Below, piece after piece: positions 7,035 to 16,294 of a DNA stretch of 43,027 nucleotides. Under the pieces are notes generated by a model. The model was not told where the DNA came from. It searched no databases and saw nothing but the letters and a program-made list of their open reading frames with translations. Both the position numbers and the translations under genes were made by a program. Position 1 is the first letter of the stretch; each line of letters starts with the position of its first letter. The stretch is from a virus. The DNA lies in the IMG/VR virus record IMGVR_UViG_3300043403_000031, positions 1-43,027 of that record; one strand, given 5' to 3'.

Positions 7035-8288
7035 ATGAAGAAGCCATTTATCTGGGTAATGTTGCTCGGTTTGCTAACCGGGTTTACAACTCAGTCAGCA
7101 GAACCAGACGTCAAAGTCAAGCCAATCGTAGTAAAAGTTGAAGGTGTTCAACCCGGCGAAATCACGCTGGTTGACCGCGATCAACTTCGAGTCGGTTCAG
7201 GGACTAAGCGGTTCTCGCTCGACAAGAAGATGCGTGTTGCACTCGAATCCGCATTCACTGCACCTGAGACGTTCGACTGGACTAAAGGAAACACAATCAA
7301 GTTCCCCATGTTGGGGAACGATCAGTATGGAGATTGCTACCTAGTAGCTCTCTGCAAACTGTATATCGCAATGAATGCGAATGCCACTGGTAAGGATGTA
7401 TTGGCCGACTTCCCTGTCGATAAGGTTGTCAAGCGATACTTGCAACTGTCCGGCGGGGACAACGGTCTTAGTGATTCTGAGATTTTCCCTGAAGCCAAGA
7501 ATGGAACTCTTGGGCCGAATGGGCCGCATAAGATTCTCGACTATGCGGTCGTAAGTTCAACCGATATGGTTGCACTTTCGTTAACTCAGTTTGCATTTGG
7601 CCCAACACTGTATACCTTTGCGGTGCCTAAGAGCGTGATGCAGAACATCAAACCCGGTGTTTTGTGGGACACTCAAACTGGCAACGTAATCGGTGGCCAC
7701 GCAGTGTTGCTAACTGGACGAAAGAAGAATGGAAACTTCTCTCTACAAACTTGGGGACTTAACCCACCAGTAGAAGTAACCCCTCGGTTCCTTGCTAACA
7801 ACGACCCTGAATGTATCGCTACATTCAGCTTAGAATGGTTCAACGAGAAGGGTTATGCTCCTAACGGTTTCCACTATGAAACACTTGCTCCACTATGGAC
7901 AAGTTTGACTGGTGGACGTTTGCCTGCATCACCGTTTCCACCACCGGTCGGCCCGACACCCCCTGTTCCGCCAGCACCTACGCCAGCTGGAACGCTTAAC
8001 TTCAGTATTACTGACCTGACACCTGAAGCACAAGTACGGTTGAAATCGTCAGGTGTTACATCATTTAACATTCAGTTGGGATTTGGTGCCCCACCCGCCC
8101 CAAACCCGGCTCCGACCCTGATGCCACCCCCAAACCCAAACCCAAACCCTTCCCCCACCCCTACACCCCCTACTCCCACCCCTACCCCCGCACCTTCGCC
8201 GGGATGTGTCGGTGGTAACTGTCAACAGGTGGAGCAGCAAGTGGATACCCGGTGGAAGCCGTTTGGTGGATTGTTCCGTTTACGCTAG
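7035..8288 (+). CDS. Secreted papain-like cysteine peptidase with Pro-rich tail
   Basis: 417 residues. A clear signal peptide (KKP, then a hydrophobic core to about residue 17, with TQSAE as a likely cleavage region) directs export. The catalytic block is NDQYGDCY with Cys101, then GGHAVLLTG with His222, followed by a TWGLN motif (Asn243 candidate), the Cys-His-Asn order of papain-like peptidases. Residues about 295-395 are very rich in Pro, with NPNPNP and PTPTPP runs, and the C-terminus has CVGGNC plus an aromatic-basic end. Such exported proteases are known in planctomycete-associated phages and genomes, but their substrates are unknown. Roles could be host envelope degradation during lysis or entry. 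Confidence 0.7.
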   Translation: MKKPFIWVMLLGLLTGFTTQSAEPDVKVKPIVVKVEGVQPGEITLVDRDQLRVGSGTKRFSLDKKMRVALESAFTAPETFDWTKGNTIKFPMLGNDQYGDCYLVALCKLYIAMNANATGKDVLADFPVDKVVKRYLQLSGGDNGLSDSEIFPEAKNGTLGPNGPHKILDYAVVSSTDMVALSLTQFAFGPTLYTFAVPKSVMQNIKPGVLWDTQTGNVIGGHAVLLTGRKKNGNFSLQTWGLNPPVEVTPRFLANNDPECIATFSLEWFNEKGYAPNGFHYETLAPLWTSLTGGRLPASPFPPPVGPTPPVPPAPTPAGTLNFSITDLTPEAQVRLKSSGVTSFNIQLGFGAPPAPNPAPTLMPPPNPNPNPSPTPTPPTPTPTPAPSPGCVGGNCQQVEQQVDTRWKPFGGLFRLR

Positions 8289-8297
8289 GATACTACA

Positions 8298-8771
8298 ATG
8301 TCAGATCGAGTCAAAAGCAAGTTGTACTCAACGGTGCGGTGGCAGAAATTGCGTAGACTTGCTTTTGCTCGATCTTACTATTGTATGTATTGCTACAAGA
8401 ATCAGAGCAACCAGATAGACCACCTATCTGGTTGTACTTCTGATAATGTCATTGAAAACCTCATACCAAGTTGCCATGCGTGTCACTCACGCAAAACACA
8501 ACGTATTGACTGCGTATGTAGGCTAATCAATATCACTAACTTTGCGGACGCTCTACACTTCGTAGCTATGAAGTCAAAGCATTCGTTCGATATACCTGAT
8601 AGAGTTGTCGAAGAACTGGACGATAATGCTAAACTAGTTTACAATATGTTAAAGCGATACTCACTGTACCGCGAAGTTACAGAACTACCAGAAGGCAGCA
8701 ACGTTAGTGTATACACCATACGTTACGTAGTCGCCCTCGTCGAGGTACACCGGATAAGTATAACATCGTAG
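8298..8771 (+). CDS. HNH endonuclease next to the terminase genes
   Basis: 157 residues with AGGA 7 bases upstream. The HNH core lies at residues about 33-70: CMYC, then the DH pair (QIDHLSG), an Asn (ENLIPS) and a second Cys pair with His (CHACH). Two CxxC knuckles would bind structural zinc; the DH histidine is the expected general base. HNH proteins beside terminases often assist cos-site cleavage in HK97-type phages, and this one sits immediately before the small terminase gene. A free-standing homing endonuclease is the alternative. The C-terminal half is of unknown function. Confidence 0.8.
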   Translation: MSDRVKSKLYSTVRWQKLRRLAFARSYYCMYCYKNQSNQIDHLSGCTSDNVIENLIPSCHACHSRKTQRIDCVCRLINITNFADALHFVAMKSKHSFDIPDRVVEELDDNAKLVYNMLKRYSLYREVTELPEGSNVSVYTIRYVVALVEVHRISITS

Positions 8772-8780
8772 GAGCTTGCT

Positions 8781-9161
8781 ATGGACGGCGTATTACCTTT
8801 CATGACCCCGAATCTCAAACCATACGGTAAGAGCATTTGGCAAGCAACTCTGAAGATGTTGGATGGGGAAGAACTCTCACCAACCGACTACGTACTACTT
8901 GAGTCATTCAGCCAAACTGCTGACCAACTCAAGACGCTGAATGAACAATTAAATGCTAACCCGGTTATCTTTATTGACGGGATGGTTAAAGCAAACCCAC
9001 TACAATGGAATGCCCAGAGTTTGATTAAGACTTTGGCGTTGCTATCAGATAAACTTGGCTTGAACCGAGTAATGCGAAAGAAAGAGGGTTTGGATGCCGT
9101 CCCACAAGAGTTGCTAAAGTTCTTGCGGGGTGAACCTGATGAATCCCAAGTATCCACATGA
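8781..9161 (+). CDS. terS: Terminase small subunit (P27-like)
   Basis: 126 residues. GGAG and a cttgct spacer precede the ATG. The protein is largely helical, begins with PNLKPYGKSIWQATLKML and the LSPTDYVLLESF segment typical of P27-family small subunits, and ends in an acidic tail. Small subunits recognise the packaging site and regulate the large subunit's ATPase and nuclease. The gene overlaps the large-subunit gene by about 23 bases and lies behind the HNH gene, a standard order. Family assignment rests on length, position and pattern. Confidence 0.75.
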   Translation: MDGVLPFMTPNLKPYGKSIWQATLKMLDGEELSPTDYVLLESFSQTADQLKTLNEQLNANPVIFIDGMVKANPLQWNAQSLIKTLALLSDKLGLNRVMRKKEGLDAVPQELLKFLRGEPDESQVST

Positions 9162-10833
9162 TTACAAGTTAAGTGAGTTAACAAGTGATTGGGTGGTTAC
9201 TAAGTCAGACGAAGTAGCAGTTAGAGAAGGTTGCTATTTTGACATAAAAGCAGCCACCCGAGTGTTAGATTTCTTTTGTAAATTCGTTAAACATATTGAC
9301 GGTGGGGAATCCGCCGGCAAACCATTCTACCCTTTACCTTGGCAATGGGAACGTGTAATAGCCCCAGCATTTGGCTGGAAGCTGCCAAGCGGATACCGTA
9401 GGTTTCGGGAGATTGAAGTTTGGATTCCGAAGAAGAATGGCAAGACTACTCTGATGGCTGGACTAGTATTATACGTTCTCATAGCCGACCGCGAAGTCGG
9501 TGCCCACGTTTACAGTGCGGGTTCAGATAGACGACAAGCCGGGCTGATGTACAAATCAGTTCAGTCAATGATTAAACGTAGTCCAGCACTTGCTAGTTTA
9601 GTCCGGGTAAAAGATTCTATAAAACACATAGACTGCCCTTTAATGGATAGCTTCTATGAAGTAATTTCAGCCGATGCTTTCCGTAATGAAGGGTTGAATA
9701 TACATGGCCTATTCTTTGACGAACTTCACACTCAAAAGAATAGACAACTTTGGGGAGCTTTGAGATACGGTGCCGCTGCACGTAAACAAGGTATACGTTT
9801 TGTATTATCCACTGCCGGATTACTTGACGAACAAGCCCTATGGTGGGAACGATTCAATGCAGCATTGGCAGTTCAAGAAGGCAGGAAGATTGATATACAC
9901 TTGCTAGCTTGTGTATATGCAATGAAGCCTTCCGATGATTGGAATGACCCAGAAGTGTGGAAGCGAGTTAATCCATCGTGGGATGGAACTATCGACCACA
10001 TTGAATTCAAACGTGACTATGAGAACTCTAAGCAGAATGGTGCTTCTGAATCAGAGTTTAAGCGATACCGATTGAACATGCCTACTAGGGCATTGGCTAC
10101 TTGGTTGCCGTACCGTTTCTGGGATATGTGTAACGAGAAGGTAATTGCTAACCCAGTTAACTTCCGCGGTAAACGCATATTCATCGGAGTTGACCTTGCT
10201 GACTCCATCGACTTGTGTGCCGCTGTTGGCATATGGGAAGAAGAGGAAAATGGCCATAGCATAATCTGTGCTAAGGCTATGTTCTGGGCACCTAGTGAAG
10301 CAGGCAATACTGCCAACCAGCACAATCGAGATAGGTATGAAAAGTTTTGGGAAGAGAAGCACATGAAGCTCGTCCCAGACGCAGTAGTCATGCCAGATGG
10401 ATTGATGGAGAAGGAAACATTAGAGGAGTTCCAAGAATCTGAGATTGTGAAGGTCGGCATCGACATGTACAACGCTACCCGATTCCGCAAAGTTATCGAA
10501 GGTTTGATTGAAGACTATGGCCTAGATACAGAAGTTGAGATGGTTAGATATAATGGTACGCATATGAATGAACCTACTCGGTTCCTCGCTGCGTTAATTG
10601 TATCTGGTCGGCTTCGACTTGAACCTAGTCCAGTTATGGATTGGATGTTTGGTAACTTGCGAGCAAATACTGATTCATCAGGAAACGTGAAACTAGACAA
10701 GAGGAACTCGTCGAATAAAATCGACGGGTTTGCGGCATTAACAATTGCCTTATCATGTTTCATTAGTTGCGAGCCTGAGTTCCGTAGCCGCTATGAAAAC
10801 CAAGGGCTTTCAACTATGGAGTTTCAACTATGA
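9139..10833 (+). CDS. terL: Terminase large subunit (HK97-like)
   Basis: About 564 residues from ATG 9139 (GGGG about 8 bases upstream; GTG 9130 is an alternative). The N-terminal ATPase has an atypical Walker A, IPKKNGKTT (about 96-104), a following motif ending VYSAGSDRRQA, and Walker B LFFDELH (about 191-197). The C-terminal RNase H-like nuclease starts at IFIGVDLADSIDL and ends near KIDGFAALTIAL, with acidic residues placed as expected. It drives ATP-dependent packaging and cuts concatemers. It overlaps the portal gene by four bases (ATGA), implying translational coupling. Confidence 0.95.
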   Translation: MNPKYPHDYKLSELTSDWVVTKSDEVAVREGCYFDIKAATRVLDFFCKFVKHIDGGESAGKPFYPLPWQWERVIAPAFGWKLPSGYRRFREIEVWIPKKNGKTTLMAGLVLYVLIADREVGAHVYSAGSDRRQAGLMYKSVQSMIKRSPALASLVRVKDSIKHIDCPLMDSFYEVISADAFRNEGLNIHGLFFDELHTQKNRQLWGALRYGAAARKQGIRFVLSTAGLLDEQALWWERFNAALAVQEGRKIDIHLLACVYAMKPSDDWNDPEVWKRVNPSWDGTIDHIEFKRDYENSKQNGASESEFKRYRLNMPTRALATWLPYRFWDMCNEKVIANPVNFRGKRIFIGVDLADSIDLCAAVGIWEEEENGHSIICAKAMFWAPSEAGNTANQHNRDRYEKFWEEKHMKLVPDAVVMPDGLMEKETLEEFQESEIVKVGIDMYNATRFRKVIEGLIEDYGLDTEVEMVRYNGTHMNEPTRFLAALIVSGRLRLEPSPVMDWMFGNLRANTDSSGNVKLDKRNSSNKIDGFAALTIALSCFISCEPEFRSRYENQGLSTMEFQL

Positions 10834-12377
10834 GCATGTTAACTCGGTTAGCATTGTCAGTACGATCTTACTTTGTCGATAGCATATCGCCAAAAGACCC
10901 GTACATGACAATGCTTTTCGGGTCAGGCACTAAGACTAAGGCTGGGCAATACGTCGGGGAAGATGCGGCACTTAAACTTGCTCCATTCTTCTCAGGTGTA
11001 TCGCTGATAGCTTCATCCATCGCAAGTATGCCTTGGTGCATTGACCGAAAGCTGGTAATCGAAGGGCAAGACAGAAGTGAACACATCGCTTCACACTTGC
11101 TATATTACCGTCCCAATCAATTGTTTACTCCGTTTACATTTAAGGAATGGATCATCTGGCGGGCACTGATGAAAGGTAACGCATACATCCTCATCGACAA
11201 AGGTGAAGATGATATGTTTGCCGAATCGCTGTGGCCGCTCGAACCCGACTTAGTTAAACCGTACCTCGACTCCAAGGGTGCGAAGAAGTTCGACTACACA
11301 CTGACGATTGATGGTAAGAAGGAAATTGTTACATATGATAACAACGAGGTTATGCAGATTCCCGGCTTCATGTACGATGGTGTTCGGGGATATGGCATCC
11401 TTGACTTCTGCCGAGAATCAATCGGTCTAGGACTTGCTGTAGAAGAGTTTGGTGCCCGATTCTTCGCTGGTGATGGTCAAGCTACGGGCATCATAACCCA
11501 CCCGATGAAGCTCAAGAAAGAAGCCAAGATAAATATCAAGGAATCTTACAAGGAGCAATCGAAGGGACTTGAGACAGCTAGTAACTCGCAAGGCCGTGGG
11601 GTTGTAGTTCTCGATGAAGGTATGACGTTTAACAAAACGGGCATATCCCCAGAAGAAGGGCAATTCCTTGGGACTAGGGAATTCTCTGTTGAAGAAGTTT
11701 GTCGCTGGCTACATATACCGCCATTCATGTTGGCGGTGGGAACTACGGCGGCAGCACTATCCGCCGAAGAACAGTATAACTTCTTTGTCAGTTTCTGTCT
11801 CAGAGCTTGGTTGGATAAGATCAACCAAGAGGCAAATGTTAAACTGATTAACAAAGTAGATAGCAAGACATATGAGTCTAGGTTTGATACTAAGGCACTA
11901 ACCTTAATGACTGAGGCTGTTCAACTTGCTAACTTTAGTGCTGCACGCAATATGGGGTTACTGACGTTGAACAATATTTCAACCAAGTACAATACTCCAT
12001 TATTGCCGAAGGGCGATGATGAGGGTAGGGCAGGTGCGGGGGATCAACGTATTGTACCATCTACCATGAAGGTACTTGGTGATACCGACCCAAGCACGCC
12101 AGTGCCAATGGAAGTTATGAATGGATTCTACGACTTGCTACGTAACTCTAAGAAGCTAACCACTACCTCGGCTCGTGCAGTTGCTAAGCTACTAATGCCA
12201 ACCGCAGATGTTAAACTGATTAACAAAATACTAAAACCGTTCCTCTCGGATATGGAGAATGACGATGCAGACGAACCAGATGAGGACGACGTTCGACCAG
12301 ACCCTAGTAAAACTGGAGGTACGGACAAGTCAGGAAACAAACTCGGTAAAGGTGTCGGGGCTGGCGGTTCCGTATAA
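10830..12377 (+). CDS. Portal protein (HK97-like)
   Basis: 515 residues. The start overlaps the terminase stop in ATGA. Typical features are the early helix with ALKLAPFFSGVSLIASSIASMP, the RPNQLFTPFTFKEWIIWRALMKGNAYILI stretch and the HIPPFMLAVG motif that is highly characteristic of HK97-type portals. The last 50 residues are acidic and Gly-rich. It forms the dodecameric ring at one capsid vertex, docking terminase and connectors. Two dyad copies (11838, 12210) both encode VKLINK in this gene. Confidence 0.93.
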   Translation: MSMLTRLALSVRSYFVDSISPKDPYMTMLFGSGTKTKAGQYVGEDAALKLAPFFSGVSLIASSIASMPWCIDRKLVIEGQDRSEHIASHLLYYRPNQLFTPFTFKEWIIWRALMKGNAYILIDKGEDDMFAESLWPLEPDLVKPYLDSKGAKKFDYTLTIDGKKEIVTYDNNEVMQIPGFMYDGVRGYGILDFCRESIGLGLAVEEFGARFFAGDGQATGIITHPMKLKKEAKINIKESYKEQSKGLETASNSQGRGVVVLDEGMTFNKTGISPEEGQFLGTREFSVEEVCRWLHIPPFMLAVGTTAAALSAEEQYNFFVSFCLRAWLDKINQEANVKLINKVDSKTYESRFDTKALTLMTEAVQLANFSAARNMGLLTLNNISTKYNTPLLPKGDDEGRAGAGDQRIVPSTMKVLGDTDPSTPVPMEVMNGFYDLLRNSKKLTTTSARAVAKLLMPTADVKLINKILKPFLSDMENDDADEPDEDDVRPDPSKTGGTDKSGNKLGKGVGAGGSV

Positions 12378-12873
12378 TTCATTATCTGTCAAAATGGGCA
12401 GATTTGTTGAGAAGTTTGCCACCCGATCAATGTACCCATCAGACAGAGGAGTAGTTGCTTTATACCAACATGATACCAAGCAAGTCTTAGGTAAGACTGG
12501 CAATAAATCGCTAGTACTCGACTTCAGGGAAGATGGGGTGTACTTTGAGCTTGACTTACCAAACACGACCCTTGGCCGCGATGTTGCGGAACTTGTTAAG
12601 AGGCAAGACGTTGCTGGTGTATCACCCGGCTTCAACGTCGAAGATGATAACTGGCTTAACAAAGAGAAAGAAGATTACGTTGAACGAACGATCTTAAAAT
12701 CGTGCCTCTTCGAGATCTCTCTGACCCCTTACCCCGCTTATCCAGATACCGAAGTTACGTTACGGGAAGCAAGTTATGTAGACTACATTGATCGACACAA
12801 AGTTAAACCAGTTTCCTTCCCGCTACCTACAGATGAACAACTGTCGAAACTTCAATCTTTACGGAGTAAGTAA
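12265..12873 (+). CDS. Prohead protease (HK97 family, S78)
   Basis: About 202 residues. GGAG at 12254-12257 lies 7 bases before ATG 12265; the ORF also has an ATG at 12259. It starts inside the portal gene in another frame, so some 113 bases are read twice. The VKVSGLAVPYNS start, YQHD (catalytic His), and GVSPGF (catalytic Ser) match the family, followed by a FEISLTPYPAYPDTEV block. It matures the prohead by removing scaffold parts of the capsid protein. Confidence 0.9.
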   Translation: MQTNQMRTTFDQTLVKLEVRTSQETNSVKVSGLAVPYNSLSVKMGRFVEKFATRSMYPSDRGVVALYQHDTKQVLGKTGNKSLVLDFREDGVYFELDLPNTTLGRDVAELVKRQDVAGVSPGFNVEDDNWLNKEKEDYVERTILKSCLFEISLTPYPAYPDTEVTLREASYVDYIDRHKVKPVSFPLPTDEQLSKLQSLRSK

Positions 12874-12874
12874 C

Positions 12875-14158
12875 ATGCCAGTGTCAGCAGCCGACTACAA
12901 AGAAGTCGTTGATTTCCGTACCAGCCGTTCCGAGGTTGCTACCAAAGCCCTCGAACTGGTAAACAAGACCAAGCTCGAAAAGCGGGAATTCACCGCCGAA
13001 GAAAATGAGCAGTACACCAAACTTGTTAATGAAGTTGACAATCTCAATGGTAAGATTGAAACCCGCGAAAAGCTGTGGGCAGCCATTCGGGTTGACGATG
13101 AAGAAGCCATGAAGGTTCCGCCTCACCTTCGCGGCCAATACCGCGAAACGGGTGGTGTGACTGAACTGGAAAAGCGTCAAGCAGAATGCTTGACTGCCTA
13201 CTTCAAGGGTGATCGTAACGTCCTGAATCGCAACGAATACCGGGATGTGCAACTGACTGCTCCCGCATATGGTGGCTTCTTGATGCTGCCGGAAAAGATG
13301 AGCGACCGGATTCTCAAGAAGGTTGACGATATCTTGTGGATCAGCAAGCTGTCCACAAATATTGACTTGACCGAAACCAAAACCCTCGGTATCCCATCCA
13401 TTGAAACCGAAATGGATGATCTGTCGTGGACGACTGAAATCGCTACCATCCCTGAGACTACTGCTCAGACGTTTGGCAAGCGAGCAATGGTTCTCAATCC
13501 GTTCCGTTCGATGATCAAAGTTTCTGACATGTGGCTCAACACCATCACGTCGAAGACTTTCTTCTCCAGCGATGATAATAGCGGCCTGTCGGTATCCCCG
13601 ATGGCTTTGATCGAAAATCGTTTGGCGTACCACATCGCCCGAACGAAGGAAGCCAATTTCTTCGCTGGTAACGGGGTTAACAAACCGCTCGGTATGTTCA
13701 CGGCTTCTACCCGTGGTATTGGTACCGGTCGCGATGTTCTCCAAGGTGCTGGCATCAGCTACGCTGGTATGGTCGATGCGAAGTTTGGCTTGAAAGTTCA
13801 GTACCACCAAAAGGCGATCTGGATTTTCCACCGAAGCAGCGTCGGCACTATCATGAAGCTGGTTGATAGCAACAACCGTCCGCTCATCAACTTCGCTACC
13901 CTGCCAGAACAACCCTCTACCGTGATCGGCCACCCGATCATGATGAGCGAGTTCTGCCCCAACACTGTAACCAGCGGTGCATACGTCGGTATGTTCTGCG
14001 ATCCTACTTACTACTGGACGATCAAGAACCCCGCACTTGCAATTCGCATTGTGGATCAGCTCTTCGCCCAGACTGCTCAAACCGCGTTCTTCGCGATGGC
14101 AGAAGCCGACGGGATGCCTGTCAACGATGAAGCATTCAGCCGCCTTCGCATCACGTAA
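12875..14158 (+). CDS. Major capsid protein (HK97 fold) with scaffold-like N-terminus
   Basis: 427 residues from ATG 12875 (GGAG 8 bases upstream; the upstream in-frame extension has no such site). Residues about 10-75 form a charged coiled-coil delta domain (ALELVNKTKLEKREF...VNEVDNLNGKI) that the adjacent protease would remove. The mature domain begins near QLTAPAYGGFLMLPEKMSDRI, and E-loop, P-domain and ANFFAGNGVNKPLG segments fit HK97 capsids. Its G+C and codon use look higher than in neighbouring genes, as is common for highly expressed genes. Confidence 0.95.
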   Translation: MPVSAADYKEVVDFRTSRSEVATKALELVNKTKLEKREFTAEENEQYTKLVNEVDNLNGKIETREKLWAAIRVDDEEAMKVPPHLRGQYRETGGVTELEKRQAECLTAYFKGDRNVLNRNEYRDVQLTAPAYGGFLMLPEKMSDRILKKVDDILWISKLSTNIDLTETKTLGIPSIETEMDDLSWTTEIATIPETTAQTFGKRAMVLNPFRSMIKVSDMWLNTITSKTFFSSDDNSGLSVSPMALIENRLAYHIARTKEANFFAGNGVNKPLGMFTASTRGIGTGRDVLQGAGISYAGMVDAKFGLKVQYHQKAIWIFHRSSVGTIMKLVDSNNRPLINFATLPEQPSTVIGHPIMMSEFCPNTVTSGAYVGMFCDPTYYWTIKNPALAIRIVDQLFAQTAQTAFFAMAEADGMPVNDEAFSRLRIT

Positions 14159-14173
14159 GCTAACTTAGTTTAC

Positions 14174-14203
14174 AAGCCCCGGCAGTATTATCTGCCGGGG
14201 CTT
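14174..14203 (+). terminator. Hairpin after the capsid gene
   Basis: A perfect 12-bp stem (14174-14185 with 14192-14203) with a TATTAT loop, right after the capsid stop and a dyad copy (14159-14173). There is no strong U-tract, so it may be a leaky terminator or protect the capsid mRNA 3' end. Confidence 0.75.
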
Positions 14204-14239
14204 ACATGTGCAATTATTACTCGTATCAGGATTCTCACG

Positions 14240-14473
14240 ATGCTCGTTAAATTCCTTTCGTCATACGCTGACGCCGATGGTAACGCATTCCCATTGGGTT
14301 CCAAGCATATTATTGCGGATGATATGTTCCGCGATAAGTTGCTATCGTTAGGTACCATTGAACTGTGCCACGAACAGCCGATTGCGGTGCCCGCCACTCC
14401 GCCATTGGCAGAGCTAGAGCAAGAGCCAGAGGCAACTGAAGAAAATACTAAACCAGATACCATTGCTAACTAA
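14240..14473 (+). CDS. Small post-capsid protein, paralogue of the next gene (77 aa)
   Basis: 77 residues beginning MLVKFLSSYADADGNAF. The next gene begins MLVKMLKTYAGADC, so the two are probable duplicates. Residues 1-45 look like a small beta fold (SKHIIADDMFRDKLLSLGTIE), followed by an acidic, Glu/Pro-rich tail. No family is recognised. Placement after the capsid gene suggests a head component such as a decoration or head-tail protein. The stop codon lies inside a dyad copy (14465-14479). Confidence 0.7.
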   Translation: MLVKFLSSYADADGNAFPLGSKHIIADDMFRDKLLSLGTIELCHEQPIAVPATPPLAELEQEPEATEENTKPDTIAN

Positions 14474-14504
14474 GTTATCATTCTACATCATTGGAGTTGC
14501 TACC

Positions 14505-14768
14505 ATGCTCGTCAAGATGCTCAAGACATATGCTGGTGCGGATTGCATTCTTTTCGCCGGCCGATATTACAACATCGAAGATAAGAAAATCATTACCAAG
14601 CTGAAGGCTAGCGTAGACGAGAATGGGCCATCCCCATGCTTTGTTGAAATTAAGCCGCACCAGATTGCAGGTAAGAAAATTACTCCATTCGATGTAGAAG
14701 TTCCAGACCCGCAAGGCAAGGCTCCAACGGAGTACGGCAATGATCCTGTGGAACCTAACAAGGGATAA
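14505..14768 (+). CDS. Small post-capsid protein, paralogue of the previous gene (87 aa)
   Basis: The start is ATG 14505 with TTGGAG 8 bases upstream; in-frame codons further upstream lack a site. It shares the N-terminal MLVK.L..YA.AD pattern with the gene before it. The middle (IEDKKIITKLKASVDENGPSPCFVEIK) has mixed alpha-beta character and the tail is Pro-rich. The function is unknown; a head accessory is likely from context. Confidence 0.7.
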   Translation: MLVKMLKTYAGADCILFAGRYYNIEDKKIITKLKASVDENGPSPCFVEIKPHQIAGKKITPFDVEVPDPQGKAPTEYGNDPVEPNKG

Positions 14769-15357
14769 TCTAACATCGGCCAATATGGTGGTGACTTTAG
14801 CTAAGCTAAAGTCCCACCTTTGGACGATTGGTATAGATGCTGATGATGACTACATCCAAGACTTGTGCCTAACGGCCATGTCGTACCTAGAAGATCAACT
14901 TAACACTAGCCTTGTTCGACGTAGCCATACTTTAGTGATTGAAAGATTTCCATACTTCTGGCAGTCTATGAATCAGATGATACCAGCTATGACTGGTATC
15001 GTCCTACCAGTGTGGCCAATCGGAACGATAACTAGTTTAACATATGTTGATATCTTCGCCGGTACACAATCAATTGATCCGACCACGTTGCAGATAAGGA
15101 ACTATAAACCACCATCTATATTCCCTAAAGTTGGCAACGTATGGCCGTTCTCCAACCCACAACAAGTTGCTAATGTATCAATTACATTCACCGCTGGATA
15201 TGCAACGATACCTGACATTCCAATGTCAATACTCCATTGCGTTAAGTTGCTAGTGGCTCACTGGTACAAGAATCGTGAAACAGCATCGCAGGCTTTGCTA
15301 CAGCAAATGCCCTTCGGTATTGATGAACTGATTCGTACAAATAAATGGTGGTGGTAA
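14740..15357 (+). CDS. Head-tail connector (gp6-like)
   Basis: Two starts compete. ATG 14740 has GGAG 7 bases upstream but overlaps the previous gene by 29 bases. ATG 14785 (MVVTLAKLKSHL) fits the usual N-terminus of gp6-type connectors (VTLEELK.HL, then DDDYIQDLC) but has no clear ribosome site. The protein is about 190-205 residues, with the ITFTAGY motif and the final helix LLVAHWYKNRE typical of the family. It forms the ring under the portal. The end of the gene abuts the next ATG directly. Confidence 0.85.
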   Translation: MILWNLTRDNLTSANMVVTLAKLKSHLWTIGIDADDDYIQDLCLTAMSYLEDQLNTSLVRRSHTLVIERFPYFWQSMNQMIPAMTGIVLPVWPIGTITSLTYVDIFAGTQSIDPTTLQIRNYKPPSIFPKVGNVWPFSNPQQVANVSITFTAGYATIPDIPMSILHCVKLLVAHWYKNRETASQALLQQMPFGIDELIRTNKWWW

Positions 15358-15741
15358 ATGCCCGATCCCGGAAAGTTTGTTCACCGAGTTTACATCTTCA
15401 ATCCAACTATGACGATTGACGCCAAGAAGGATATGAAGTATGACTACAACGATAACAACTACTACAATAACCTGACTACTACCCCACCAGCCCCAGAAGT
15501 TGCTAAAGAGATACGGGCATCTATCGAACCGCTGGTTGGCAGGGAACTCGTAGTTGCTAAAGGTATTCGGGCGGACATAACCCTCAAGTTTAAGTCTTGG
15601 TTTACCCCCGCATTAATACCCCTATCTAGGCTGTATTGGTACAATGGGTTTAAGTGGGTATTGATTGATATTGCTACTCCAGTAACTCCAGATTTCCAGA
15701 ATCGAGAACTTTGGTTCTATGGATGTGTGACAAACCAGTAA
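15358..15741 (+). CDS. Head closure / head-tail adaptor protein
   Basis: 127 residues. The ATG follows the previous TAA with no gap, implying reinitiation. The block SIEPLVGRELVVAKGIRADITLKFKSW resembles the central pattern of phage head-tail adaptors (SPP1 gp16-like, PF05521), with later strands WVLIDIATPVTPDFQNRELWF. It would seal the packaged head and join the tail. The N-terminal 45 residues with Asn/Tyr runs are unusual. Confidence 0.8.
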   Translation: MPDPGKFVHRVYIFNPTMTIDAKKDMKYDYNDNNYYNNLTTTPPAPEVAKEIRASIEPLVGRELVVAKGIRADITLKFKSWFTPALIPLSRLYWYNGFKWVLIDIATPVTPDFQNRELWFYGCVTNQ

Positions 15742-15778
15742 TGTAAACTTGTAAACCCAGTTTACATAGGGGGTAGTC

Positions 15779-16294
15779 ATGGCAGTAATACAGTTCAAAG
15801 TTAAAGTCGAAGGATTAGATGAATTGCTTCGGCCAATGCTCACCGAGTTTGTTGGTACGGATAGGATTAAGCGGCTTAGAGTAGCTTACTCGAAAGCCGC
15901 TAATCGCATGAAGTACTACATGAAGTCAGCCTTCGCTAAGCACCGACGATCAGGATTGCTATACAAGAGTATTTCTTATCGGGTGAAATACTACCGAGCC
16001 AGAGATACCTTGGTTCTGATTGTAGGGGTAAAGAGTAAACAGGAATTGGTATACAAGGGGCGTAAACAAGTTTCACATATGTATGCTAAGTTCCTGATTA
16101 AAGGTCGTGGTCAAGCTAAGCAATTACTGCGACAACCCCCCTTCCATCCCCGCACTACTGACCCAGCAGCTAAACCAAAATACCCACGAACGTCCGGCCC
16201 TCAACCAGCATACATAAATTTACAAGCAATTGTAAATGCTAACTTAGGCAGCATTCACCAAGCTGCCGTATTCGGGGTTAGGAGCTTCGAATGA
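15779..16294 (+). CDS. HK97 gp10-like neck or tail completion protein
   Basis: 171 residues with GGGGG before the ATG. A basic protein with a VKVEGLDELLRPML start, then KAANRMKYYMKSAFAKHRRSGLLYKSI, which matches the typical gp10 arrangement of a helix and then a T-G-xL-S-like strand start. Position between head closure and tail terminator agrees. It overlaps the next gene by four bases (ATGA). Confidence 0.75.
   Translation: MAVIQFKVKVEGLDELLRPMLTEFVGTDRIKRLRVAYSKAANRMKYYMKSAFAKHRRSGLLYKSISYRVKYYRARDTLVLIVGVKSKQELVYKGRKQVSHMYAKFLIKGRGQAKQLLRQPPFHPRTTDPAAKPKYPRTSGPQPAYINLQAIVNANLGSIHQAAVFGVRSFE

Noticed and set aside
12884-14080. 398-aa antisense ORF over the capsid gene
   Set aside because: It mirrors the codon bias of the capsid gene and has no independent support; the plus-strand frame is a clear HK97 capsid.
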